Source of the DNA: QZKY01 sp964488675
Lineage (GTDB): Bacteria; Pseudomonadota; Gammaproteobacteria; Burkholderiales; Burkholderiaceae_D
Length of the DNA: 7,779 nt
Assembly: GCA_964488675.1 (NCBI GenBank)
Contig: CAZAWA010000091.1
Coordinates: 1 to 7,779, forward strand
Reading direction: 5' to 3'
In this document: piece after piece, positions 1-5,838 of the stretch
Layout: each line of letters starts with the position of its first letter
Position numbering within the stretch: the stretch's first letter is position 1
Notes under the pieces: model-generated
What the model saw: only the letters and a program-made list of their open reading frames with translations
Told to the model about the DNA's origin: nothing
The model's database searches: none
Program-made: the position numbers and the translations under genes

Positions 1-1110
1 GGGAATGCCGGGGCTGAAAAGCGCGTGTTCGATCACGCGCGATTGCGCATTCGATCGGTACAGCACGGCGATGTCGCTGCGCATCAGGCCTTCGGCGATC
101 AGGCTTCTGGCTTCATCGACCACCCATTGCGCCTCGCGCAGATCGGATGGCGCTTCCAGCACGCGCAGCAGTTCGCCGTGTCCGGCGTCCGTGCGCAGGT
201 TCTTGCCGAGCCGCTTTTCATTGTGCGCAATCAGCATGTTGGCCGAGTCGAGGATGTGGCCGTGCGAACGGTAATTCTGCTCCAGCCGGATGATGTTATC
301 AACATGGAACTCGCGCTCGAACTGCGCCATGTTGCCGACATTCGCACCACGGAATGCGTAGATGCTATGGTCGTCATCGCCCACCGCAAACACCGCCGCG
401 TTGCCGCCTGCCAGCAGTTTCAGCCACAGGTATTGCAAGTCGTTGGTGTCCTGAAATTCGTCCACCAGCACATGGCGGAATCGCTGCTGGTAATGCTCGC
501 GCAGCGGCTGGTTGCGGCTCAGCAATTCATACGATCGCAGCAGCAGTTCGGCGAAGTCGGTCACGCCTTCACGCTGGCACTGCGCATCGTACAGCTCGTA
601 CAGCTCGATGAACTTGCGGTTGTAGTCGTCGTTCGCTTCCACATCGCGCGCGCGCAGGCCGGAATCCTTCGCGTTATTGATGAAGTGCATCAGGTTGCGC
701 GCCGGATATTTTTCGTCATCGACATGGTTGGCCTTGAGCAGGCGCTTGATCGCGGAGAGCTGATCCTGCGAATCGAGGATCTGGAAAGTCTGCGGCAGCG
801 CAGCCGCCTGATGGTGCATGCGCAGCAGCCGGTTGCACAGGCCGTGGAAGGTGCCGATCCACATGCCGCGCGTGTTGATCGGCAGCATGGCAGACAGCCG
901 TGCCAGCATTTCCTTCGCCGCCTTGTTGGTAAAGGTCACGGCGAGGATGCCCTGCGGCGAAACCTGTCCGGTCTGGATCAGCCAGGCAATGCGGGTGGTC
1001 AGAACGCGCGTCTTGCCGGAACCGGCGCCGGCCAGCACCAGGGCGGATTGGGCGGGAAGGGTGACAGCGGCGAGTTGTTCGGGGTTGAGATTGCTGAGGA
1101 TATTAGGCAT
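1..1110 (-). CDS. uvrD: DNA helicase II UvrD, N-terminal half (runs off left edge)
   Basis: Superfamily 1A 3'-5' DNA helicase of nucleotide excision repair and mismatch repair, acting in the cytoplasm on nicked or damaged DNA. The 370 visible codons are open to the window edge; the family is usually about 720 residues, so about half is present. Visible motifs: Walker A GAGSGKT (28-34), AVTFTNKAAKEM (motif Ia), Walker B LVDEFQDTN with D217-E218, motif III GDDDHSIYAFRGA (244-256), and motif IV QNYRS (278-282). The start ATG at 1110 is preceded in frame by a TAA two codons upstream, and the protein opens MPNILSNLNPEQLAAV, the normal UvrD beginning. A GGAGG lies directly against the ATG with no spacer, which is unusually tight. 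Motif III has His where the family normally has Gln and Phe where PcrA/UvrD have Trp. UvrD is favoured over Rep or PcrA by the LVDEFQ and GDDD segments; this distinction is inference from remembered family sequences. Confidence 0.95.
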   Translation of the reverse strand, partial: MPNILSNLNPEQLAAVTLPAQSALVLAGAGSGKTRVLTTRIAWLIQTGQVSPQGILAVTFTNKAAKEMLARLSAMLPINTRGMWIGTFHGLCNRLLRMHHQAAALPQTFQILDSQDQLSAIKRLLKANHVDDEKYPARNLMHFINNAKDSGLRARDVEANDDYNRKFIELYELYDAQCQREGVTDFAELLLRSYELLSRNQPLREHYQQRFRHVLVDEFQDTNDLQYLWLKLLAGGNAAVFAVGDDDHSIYAFRGANVGNMAQFEREFHVDNIIRLEQNYRSHGHILDSANMLIAHNEKRLGKNLRTDAGHGELLRVLEAPSDLREAQWVVDEARSLIAEGLMRSDIAVLYRSNAQSRVIEHALFSPGIP

Positions 1111-1147
1111 CCTCCATTATCTCAAGAAACACCGCTATCCGCCTTGA

Positions 1148-1166
1148 TTTGATGCCGACCATCAAA
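1148..1166. promoter_or_regulatory. Perfect 7-bp dyad upstream of uvrD
   Basis: TTTGATG and CATCAAA are perfect inverted copies separated by CCGAC, about 38-56 bases upstream of the uvrD start. It could be an operator or a small hairpin in the leader. It does not match the LexA box pattern (CTGT-N8-ACAG) that controls uvrD in some bacteria. The function is not known from the sequence. Confidence 0.35.
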
Positions 1167-1207
1167 AGAGCCGCTGCATTATTGAGTCGGCCATTAAATG
1201 TTCGCCA

Positions 1208-1237
1208 GGAAAATTCGGGGTTCGGAAAATTCGGGGT
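1208..1237. repeat. Short tandem repeat, period 16
   Basis: GGAAAATTCGGGGT occurs at 1208-1221 and again at 1224-1237. The second copy forms the left end of the palindromic element that starts at 1224. This looks like a duplicated element end, from slippage or from a nested or repeated insertion at the same spot. Confidence 0.8.
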
Positions 1238-1349
1238 CAGAGTCGAAATATCGCAAGCGATATTGGCTACGGCCGCTCCGCTTAACATTCGCTCCGCTCA
1301 TGTTAGCCTGCACCGAAACTTCGTTTTCGACTGCCGACCCCGGTTTTCC
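1224..1349. repeat. 126-bp palindromic element with GGAAAA..GGGGTC ends
   Basis: The ends are imperfect inverted repeats. The left arm runs GGAAAATTCGGGGTCAG then AGTCGAAA (1224-1248). The right arm (1325-1349), read on the minus strand, runs GGAAAACCGGGGTCGGC then AGTCGAAA. Inside are smaller hairpins: AATATCGC-AA-GCGATATT (near 1247-1264), and TAACAT paired with ATGTTA flanking TCGCTCCGCTC. There is no coding capacity. The segment TCGGGGTCAG (1231-1240) is also the end of the hairpin at 4161-4219. I infer a non-autonomous dispersed repeat (MITE-like or REP-like); no transposase is present in the window. It lies between two same-strand genes, so it may also act on transcription. Confidence 0.65.
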
Positions 1350-1361
1350 TATGTTTGCCTA

Positions 1362-1388
1362 CCGGGCACGGTTTTCCAAAACGCCCGG
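1362..1388 (-). terminator. Possible hairpin terminator after the cyclase gene
   Basis: CCGGGC (1362-1367) pairs with GCCCGG (1383-1388), and inside it GTTTT pairs with AAAAC around a CC centre. It starts 35 bases past the stop of the diguanylate cyclase gene, the right place for a terminator. There is no clear U-tract on the minus-strand transcript, so this is a weak call; it may instead be part of the neighbouring repeat, since CGGTTTTCC also occurs at 1341-1349. Confidence 0.3.
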
Positions 1389-1423
1389 ATGTCGCCAGCC
1401 GATTCAACTGTTTTCTGTCCGGC

Positions 1424-2929
1424 TCAATAACCGCTGCCGCCCTCCGTTCGCGCAGCGCATGGCCGTGATGCCGAAGGCGCGCAAACGCCTGTCTGGTTTC
1501 GCCCCTGATTTTTTGCCAGATACAGCCCCTCGTCCGCGCGCGAGAAAAATTCGCTCAGCGACTCCCCCGGTATGAACTGCGCAATGCCGAGACTGACGGT
1601 GAGGCGGACGGTCGAGGTTCCGCACACAAATTCATGGCCGGCGACTGTGGTGCGCAGCTTCTCTGCCAGATCGCGCGCCCTTTCCAGCGGACAGTTCTTG
1701 AGCAGAATCAGGAATTCCTCGCCACCCCAGCGACTGATGACATCGCTCGCGCGCACTACCTGCTTGCTCAGAGTGGCAATGTCGCACAACACCTGATCGC
1801 CCGCCAGGTGGCCATGTTTGTCGTTAACCTGCTTGAAATAATCGATATCGAACATAATGACGGACATCATTCCGCCGCTCCGGTTCATGTCCAGCACGGC
1901 CTGGTGGAAAATGAAGGTAAACGCGTGCCGGTTCAGCAAGCCGGTCATGGTGTCAGTCGCTGCCATGTTTTCCAGGCGCTTCTGAAACTGCCTGACTGCC
2001 GCCAGTATGATGACGAGCACCAGGAAGGTGATCAGGGCGCTAATCGCGAGATTCAGCATGAAAGCCTGTTTTACATGCTTGATGTCCCCTGATACATTTT
2101 GCTCCACCACCAGATACCAGCCCAACTCCGGAATGTAACGCGAGTTCAGCAATACCAGGCCCGCGTCATGGCTGTATTCGAGCCTGGTCGGCTTGACGCT
2201 CTGGTTCAGAATCTGGTCGGCAATATCGCGCACGCCGGGCAGATCCCTGATGGAGACGCGCACTTTTTCCATCGATTTTCCGGCCAGCATGATGTTGCCT
2301 TGCGGGTCGACAAAATAGATGTTGCGGTGGAATCGATCCTGATAACTGTCGATATGATGCGCCATGGTGTCAAGCGTCATGCCGACGCCGGTCGCGCCGA
2401 TGAACTTGCCCCGATAATCCATGATGCGGTAGTTGATGAACACGGTCATCTTGTCGCGGTTGGCCATGTCAGGATCGACATTCGTCTCATAATCTTCCTG
2501 CATCTGCCTCACGCGGAAATACCAGACATCGCGCGGCTCGTTCTCGTGAACGACTTTCAGCGTCCCTTCGGCGTGGTAGTACCTGCGCGTTCCATCCGAC
2601 ACCAGAAAGCTGGTGACAACACCGTACTTCTGCTTTATTTCATTCAGATAGCGGACAATTTGCTCCTCTCCCTTTTCGCCGCCGATCAACCAGTCGCGCA
2701 CAAAGGTGTCATGCGCCATCAGCGACGAGATGAACACCGGCCGCAGAACATCTTTCTGGATTTCGGAATAAATCGTGTCGCCAGTCAAAAGCAGCGCCTG
2801 CTCGCCAATGCCGTCGCGAATCGACTTGATGGACACGAGATAGCTCACAATGCTGGTAGCCAGAAAACCGACAATCAGAGCGAGGCCAATCCACACGAGC
2901 AGGCGATATTTCGTCAGGATTTGGCGCAT
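1424..2929 (-). CDS. Membrane-anchored diguanylate cyclase with periplasmic dCACHE sensor and GGEEF domain
   Basis: Makes cyclic di-GMP from two GTP, so it should feed the attachment/motility second-messenger network. The 501 residues show a first membrane helix (about 10-32), a periplasmic sensor region (about 33-290) with a dCACHE-like stretch including NVDPDMANRDK and GATGVGMTLD, a second helix (about 291-313), then a GGDEF domain (about 322-480). Active-site signs: MTGLLNR (328-334), FDIDYFKQVND (360-370) with the metal-binding Asp, and GGEEF (402-406). RASD (393-396) sits five residues ahead of GGEEF, the usual spacing of the inhibitory c-di-GMP I-site, so product feedback is expected. 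The domain appears catalytically intact. The 20-odd residues at the C-terminus are Ala/Ser/Cys-rich and not part of the domain. The ATG start is preceded by a weak GGA. The ligand is unknown. It is transcribed away from the methyltransferase gene. Confidence 0.95.
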   Translation of the reverse strand: MRQILTKYRLLVWIGLALIVGFLATSIVSYLVSIKSIRDGIGEQALLLTGDTIYSEIQKDVLRPVFISSLMAHDTFVRDWLIGGEKGEEQIVRYLNEIKQKYGVVTSFLVSDGTRRYYHAEGTLKVVHENEPRDVWYFRVRQMQEDYETNVDPDMANRDKMTVFINYRIMDYRGKFIGATGVGMTLDTMAHHIDSYQDRFHRNIYFVDPQGNIMLAGKSMEKVRVSIRDLPGVRDIADQILNQSVKPTRLEYSHDAGLVLLNSRYIPELGWYLVVEQNVSGDIKHVKQAFMLNLAISALITFLVLVIILAAVRQFQKRLENMAATDTMTGLLNRHAFTFIFHQAVLDMNRSGGMMSVIMFDIDYFKQVNDKHGHLAGDQVLCDIATLSKQVVRASDVISRWGGEEFLILLKNCPLERARDLAEKLRTTVAGHEFVCGTSTVRLTVSLGIAQFIPGESLSEFFSRADEGLYLAKNQGRNQTGVCAPSASRPCAARTEGGSGY

Positions 2930-3208
2930 GATTGATTCCGGTTAGTCAATGCTGCACATGATACGGAATTTTCTGCGCCATAAGTGTTTTTTACATCCCG
3001 TTGAGCGCTAAAATCCATTAACAAGCCGACACGGCACGCCTGCCTTTTCCATGCCGGAAACCCCCTGAAGCAGCGATTGGGCGCAATGCCCCGCGCCCAT
3101 GGCCAGTGGATGCCGACAGGAATCCGGCCATGAAATCATTCGCATGGAAAAGTGAGGAACCGCTCCGCTCTCGCCTATAATAAAACCTGCTTCCTTACCC
3201 GCCGCCCG
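2930..3208. other. Divergent promoter region between the cyclase and methyltransferase genes
   Basis: The 279 bases between two divergently read genes should hold both promoters. I see no gene here. On the methyltransferase side there is a consensus -10 (listed separately). On the cyclase side, minus-strand TATCAT 17 bases after CACTTA is a possible but poor promoter. GGGCGC and GCGCCC near 3079-3098 form a small GC-rich dyad, and ATGGCC / GGCCAT flank the next 30 bases; their meaning is unclear. Confidence 0.5.
3175..3180 (+). promoter_or_regulatory. Consensus -10 box (TATAAT) of the methyltransferase gene
   Basis: A perfect sigma-70 TATAAT lies 28 bases before the ATG at 3209. The hexamer 17 bases upstream, GTGAGG, is a poor -35. 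If real, transcription starts near 3187. That would exclude the upstream GTG at 3152 as the start codon and leave a leader of about 20 bases. Confidence 0.5.
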
Positions 3209-4132
3209 ATGCAAACCGACAAACCGACAGTGCCTTCTGGCGATTTCTCGCTGACGATAGCGCCCACGGCGCATTCGCCCAACCGGTGCGCTTTCCGGCA
3301 CGAAATCGCTGGTGTCTGGCTCTACCATGCGAATGCCATTGAATTCATGGATGCGCTGATCGAGCAGCATCCTGGCGGTGTGTTTGATGTCATTTTCGCC
3401 GACCCGCCGTACTTCCTTTCCAATGGCGGCATCACCTGCCACGGCGGCAAGATGGTCAAGGTCAACAAAGGCGACTGGGACAAGTCGAAGGGGCCGGAAC
3501 TGAACCACGAGTTCAATCTGGCGTGGCAGTCGCGCTGTCAGAAACTGCTCAAGCCGAACGGAACAATCTGGGTCTCCGGCACGCAGCATGTGATTCACTC
3601 GGTCGGCTTTGCCATGCAGCAGCTCGGCATGCGCATCCTCAACGACATCACCTGGGAAAAACCGAATCCGCCGCCCAACCTCTCCTGCCGCTTCTTCACC
3701 CATTCAACCGAAACCATCATCTGGGCGGCAAAAAGCGAAAAATCGAAACACCGCTTCAACTACCACGCCATGCGCGAAATCAACCTCGGCAAGCAGATGA
3801 AGAGCGTATGGAAATTTGGCGCGCCAGGCAAGGAAGAGAAACGATTCGGCAAGCACCCGACGCAAAAGCCGGTCGCGCTGCTGGAACGAATCATCCTGTC
3901 CAGCACCGAAGAAGGCGACATGGTGTTCGATCCGTTTTCCGGCAGTGCGACCACTGGCGTTGCGGCAATCAGGCTGGGCAGGAAATTTGTCGGCTGCGAA
4001 CTGGACGGAGAAGCGATCGCGATGTCGGCAAAACGGCTGGCGCATACGATTGCCCCGCCCCCGCCGCTGACCAAAAAAACCGTCAAGAAACGCAGCCCGC
4101 CTGCGGTTTCCACGCAACAGAAATTGCTGTGA
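3209..4132 (+). CDS. Beta-class adenine-N6 DNA methyltransferase, DpnA-like
   Basis: Transfers a methyl group from S-adenosylmethionine to adenine in a specific DNA site. In the 307-residue reading, the catalytic motif DPPY (65-68) comes first, followed by FLSNGGITC and VNKGDWDKS. The SAM-binding motif DPFSGSATTG (241-250) comes late, the order that defines the beta class. HPTQKP (216-221) and FTHSTETIIWA are also typical. The DPPYFLSNGG / NKGDWDK / NLSCRFFTHSTET segments resemble DpnA (M2.DpnII), which modifies GATC; GATC specificity here is inference. The C-terminal 30 residues are Pro/Lys-rich and probably unstructured. No endonuclease gene adjoins it, so it looks like an orphan modification enzyme that could have a regulatory or replication/repair role. 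Start choice: the frame is open from a GTG at 3152 (326 residues), but that leader contains the TATAAT box, so I prefer the ATG at 3209, although neither has a clear ribosome binding site. Confidence 0.93.
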   Translation: MQTDKPTVPSGDFSLTIAPTAHSPNRCAFRHEIAGVWLYHANAIEFMDALIEQHPGGVFDVIFADPPYFLSNGGITCHGGKMVKVNKGDWDKSKGPELNHEFNLAWQSRCQKLLKPNGTIWVSGTQHVIHSVGFAMQQLGMRILNDITWEKPNPPPNLSCRFFTHSTETIIWAAKSEKSKHRFNYHAMREINLGKQMKSVWKFGAPGKEEKRFGKHPTQKPVALLERIILSSTEEGDMVFDPFSGSATTGVAAIRLGRKFVGCELDGEAIAMSAKRLAHTIAPPPPLTKKTVKKRSPPAVSTQQKLL

Positions 4133-4160
4133 TCGCTGTCGGTTTGTGGCGGTTGTTCTG

Positions 4161-4219
4161 GATAATCGGGGTCAGCAGTTTATTTTTGCGAAGCAAAAAT
4201 TACTCTGACCCCGATTATC
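4161..4219. repeat. 59-bp palindromic hairpin, possible bidirectional terminator
   Basis: GATAATCGGGGTCAG (4161-4175) is a perfect 15-base inverted copy of CTGACCCCGATTATC (4205-4219). Inside it ATTTTTGC and GCAAAAAT form an 8-bp stem around GAA, and AGT/ACT add further pairing. It sits exactly between the convergent methyltransferase and thiE genes, so the transcript from either side would fold into a strong hairpin and could terminate there. The end motif TCGGGGTCAG is shared with the element at 1224-1349, so it is probably a dispersed repeat that was recruited, or landed, in this gap. Confidence 0.8.
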
Positions 4220-4230
4220 TCCGATTATCT
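4211..4230. repeat. 10-bp tandem duplication CCGATTATCT at the thiE stop
   Basis: CCGATTATCT occurs twice in a row (4211-4220 and 4221-4230). The first copy is the outer edge of the hairpin; the second runs into the thiE stop codon (CTA on plus, TAG on minus, 4229-4231). This could be an insertion scar or slippage of the element end. Confidence 0.8.
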
Positions 4231-4840
4231 ATTCATACATTTTGGCGAAGGCGCGTGCGGCGGCCTCCGGATCGTCGGCAAAATACACGCTGCTGATCAC
4301 GGCAATCATGTCGACGCCGCGCTCAACCAGTGGCACTGCGTTTTCCAGATCGATGCCGCCGATGGCGCAGCTTGGCAGGCTCGGGATTTCCTGCTTCATC
4401 TGCTTGACGATATCCAACTCGGTGGTGACCGGGTATTTTTTAATCCGTGACGGATAGAAGCCGCCAAACGCAATGTAGCTCGCGCCGGCCTTGTGCGCTT
4501 TCCGCACCAGATCCATATCGCCATAACAGGACGCGCCGACAATCTTGTTCGGGCCGACTGCTGCGCGCACTTTGGCGACCGCTTCGTCGCTCTCGCCAAC
4601 ATGGATGCCATCCGCATCCAGCTCAAGCGTCAGATCGACCGAGTCGTTGATGATGAACGGGCGCTCGTAGCGTTTGCACAGCGCCTGCAAGGCCTTCGCC
4701 TGCTCGCGACGCAATTCCGGCGTCGCCGTCTTGTGACGGTACTGCACAATCGCGGCGCCGCCTTTGATCGCCTTTTCCGTAACCTCGACCAGTTTGGCGG
4801 TGTCATCCCAGTCAGGCGTGACGATGTAAAGACCTTTCAT
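4229..4840 (-). CDS. thiE: Thiamin phosphate synthase
   Basis: Condenses the thiazole phosphate with HMP pyrophosphate to give thiamin phosphate and pyrophosphate, the joining step of thiamin synthesis in the cytoplasm. The 203 residues match the usual length of the TIM-barrel enzyme. Visible motifs: QYRHK (33-37) for the pyrophosphate/HMP site, FIINDSVDL (62-70) with Asn65-Asp66, DADGIHVGESD (75-85), VGASCYG (101-107), YIAFGGFYPSRIKK (122-135) and AIGGID (159-164). Several positions differ from the Bacillus/E. coli pattern: Ser67 for Arg in NDR, Glu83 for Gln in HLGQ, and PSRIK in place of PTxTK in the phosphate loop. I take this as lineage variation rather than loss of activity. The ATG has a GGAG six bases upstream. 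It is the last gene of the thi operon, 198 bases after thiD, that gap being filled with palindromic repeats. The stop codon lies at the edge of another repeat. Confidence 0.95.
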   Translation of the reverse strand: MKGLYIVTPDWDDTAKLVEVTEKAIKGGAAIVQYRHKTATPELRREQAKALQALCKRYERPFIINDSVDLTLELDADGIHVGESDEAVAKVRAAVGPNKIVGASCYGDMDLVRKAHKAGASYIAFGGFYPSRIKKYPVTTELDIVKQMKQEIPSLPSCAIGGIDLENAVPLVERGVDMIAVISSVYFADDPEAAARAFAKMYE

Positions 4841-4920
4841 TTATTACTCCATTCCTTCCGGTTTATATTTCCTGACTCGCCCACTTTTCTGATCGCAGCG
4901 AAGCCCGCCAATTTTGTATC

Positions 4921-5035
4921 TCCCCTCCCCTTTTCAGGGGGAGGGTCAGGGTGGGGGTATGAAGCGCAATTTGGCTTTTCGCACCGCAAGCACCGCACCC
5001 CCATCCCAACCTTCCCCCTCGCAGGGGGAAGGGGG
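4921..5035. repeat. Inverted pair of REP-like G/C palindromes between thiD and thiE
   Basis: The left unit (4921-4958) and right unit (4997-5035) are inverted copies, about 80% alike by eye, around a 38-base spacer. Each is itself a hairpin: CCTCCCC...GGGGGAGG on the left and CCTTCCCCC..GGGGGAAGG on the right, followed by a GGGTGGGGGT-type tail (ACCCCCATCCC on the other strand). Two head-to-head REP-like units are the layout of a bacterial interspersed mosaic element. It ends three bases before the thiD stop codon. In mRNA it could stabilise the upstream message or reduce read-through into thiE. Confidence 0.8.
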
Positions 5036-5038
5036 TCA

Positions 5039-5821
5039 TCAGGTGCCGCGATTCGGGATCTTTTGCCCTTGCGCTATCTGATAAGCCTTCTCCAGCGCCT
5101 GATGAGCATAGTGTTGTGCCCGCGTCAGCGCCTCGCGCATCGTCCTGCCCTGCGCCAATTGTCCGGCTATGGCGGATGCCAGCGTGCAGCCGCTGCCGTG
5201 AAACGCCCCCGACAGGCGCTGCCATGTCCACTCGTGGCCTTCATGCTGCGCATACCAGCGGTTGACGACCTCATGCTCTGACGCACCGTGTCCGCCCTTG
5301 ATCAGCACATGCTTCGCGCCCAAACCGAGCAGCCGCTGCGCCTGCGCCTCAACCGTTTTTGTCTCGCCGCACAAGCGCGCCGCCTCCGGCAGGTTTGGCA
5401 TGACCAGTGTTGCCAGGCCAAGCAGAGGAAAAATCGCGTCTTCGGGCTTGCCATCCGACAGCGCATCGCCATGACCGCTGGCCAGTACCGTATCAAGCAC
5501 CACCGGCAAATCCGCCTGTCGCTTGCGCAAATGCCGGATCACGCCGGCGATCGCTTCGGCATTGACCTTGTTCCCGAGTATGCCTATCTTGATGGCGGCA
5601 ACCGGGATTTTTCTGGTCAGTATCAGCGCTTGATGCCGGATGATTTCTGCATCGACCGGATTGACCGCGAACACGCGGTCGTTGTCCTGCACGGTCAACG
5701 CGGTAACAATGGGCAGGGCGTGCGCACCCATTGCACCGATCGCTTCGATGTCGGCAGAAATGCCGGCGCCGCCGCTAGGGTCGAGGCCAGCAAATACCAG
5801 CACGCAGCAGCGGTTATTCAC
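5039..5821 (-). CDS. thiD: Hydroxymethylpyrimidine / phosphomethylpyrimidine kinase
   Basis: Phosphorylates HMP and HMP-P with ATP to give the HMP pyrophosphate used by ThiE. The 260 residues are a full ribokinase-fold ThiD. Motifs: AGLDPSGGAGISAD (11-24) with the substrate Asp/Gly loop, VTALTVQ (39-45), IKIGILG (77-83), VVLDTVLASGHG (107-118), MPNLPEA (141-147), LIKGGH (173-178) and HGSGCTLASA (208-217), where Cys212 sits in the anion-hole GSGCT loop of this family. The start is GTG at 5821, fixed by a strong AAGGAGA just upstream and the absence of a better ATG before the GLDPSGGAG motif. It follows thiG after only 17 bases, so the two are cotranscribed and probably translationally close. 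The stop codon abuts the REP-like element. Confidence 0.95.
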   Translation of the reverse strand: MNNRCCVLVFAGLDPSGGAGISADIEAIGAMGAHALPIVTALTVQDNDRVFAVNPVDAEIIRHQALILTRKIPVAAIKIGILGNKVNAEAIAGVIRHLRKRQADLPVVLDTVLASGHGDALSDGKPEDAIFPLLGLATLVMPNLPEAARLCGETKTVEAQAQRLLGLGAKHVLIKGGHGASEHEVVNRWYAQHEGHEWTWQRLSGAFHGSGCTLASAIAGQLAQGRTMREALTRAQHYAHQALEKAYQIAQGQKIPNRGT

Positions 5822-5825
5822 TGGC

Positions 5826-5832
5826 TCTCCTT
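5826..5832 (-). promoter_or_regulatory. Ribosome binding site fixing the GTG start of thiD
   Basis: On the minus strand AAGGAGA ends four bases before the GTG at 5821. It is a near-perfect Shine-Dalgarno sequence and lies in the 17-base gap between the thiG stop and thiD. It supports GTG as the true start. Confidence 0.85.
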
Positions 5833-5838
5833 AGCCTG

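Larger units (their letters stand above)
1111..1423. other. Non-coding gap between the cyclase gene and uvrD
   Basis: I find no convincing gene in these 313 bases; the short open frames crossing it are not homologous to anything I recognise. It holds a dyad upstream of uvrD, a 16-base-period tandem repeat, a 126-base structured palindromic element and a GC-rich hairpin just past the cyclase stop codon, each listed separately. The uvrD promoter should be here, but I see no clear -35/-10 pair. Confidence 0.7.

Noticed and set aside
25..1152. A 375-codon plus-strand open frame
   Set aside because: It is antisense to uvrD, whose minus-strand frame has all helicase motifs; the plus-strand product resembles no family and only mirrors the GC-rich codon pattern.
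2099..2935. A 278-codon plus-strand open frame
   Set aside because: It lies wholly opposite the sensor and membrane part of the diguanylate cyclase gene and is a by-product of its codon use.
3008..3703. A 231-codon minus-strand open frame across the cyclase/methyltransferase gap
   Set aside because: Most of it is antisense to the methyltransferase catalytic region, and its protein shows no recognisable domain.
3523..4296. A 257-codon plus-strand frame overlapping the methyltransferase gene
   Set aside because: It is a frame-shifted reading of the methyltransferase; the product is Arg/His-rich with no motif.
4921..5035. A CRISPR-like repeat array
   Set aside because: There are only two inverted units of hairpin type with one spacer; this is a REP pair, not a direct-repeat array.
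4133..5038. A TPP riboswitch inside the thi operon
   Set aside because: No spacer shows the conserved thi-box segments; the spacers hold repeats instead. A riboswitch, if any, would be ahead of thiC, outside the window.
4493..5281. A 262-codon plus-strand frame across thiE and thiD
   Set aside because: It is antisense to both thiamin genes and runs through the REP-like repeats; there is no plausible product.
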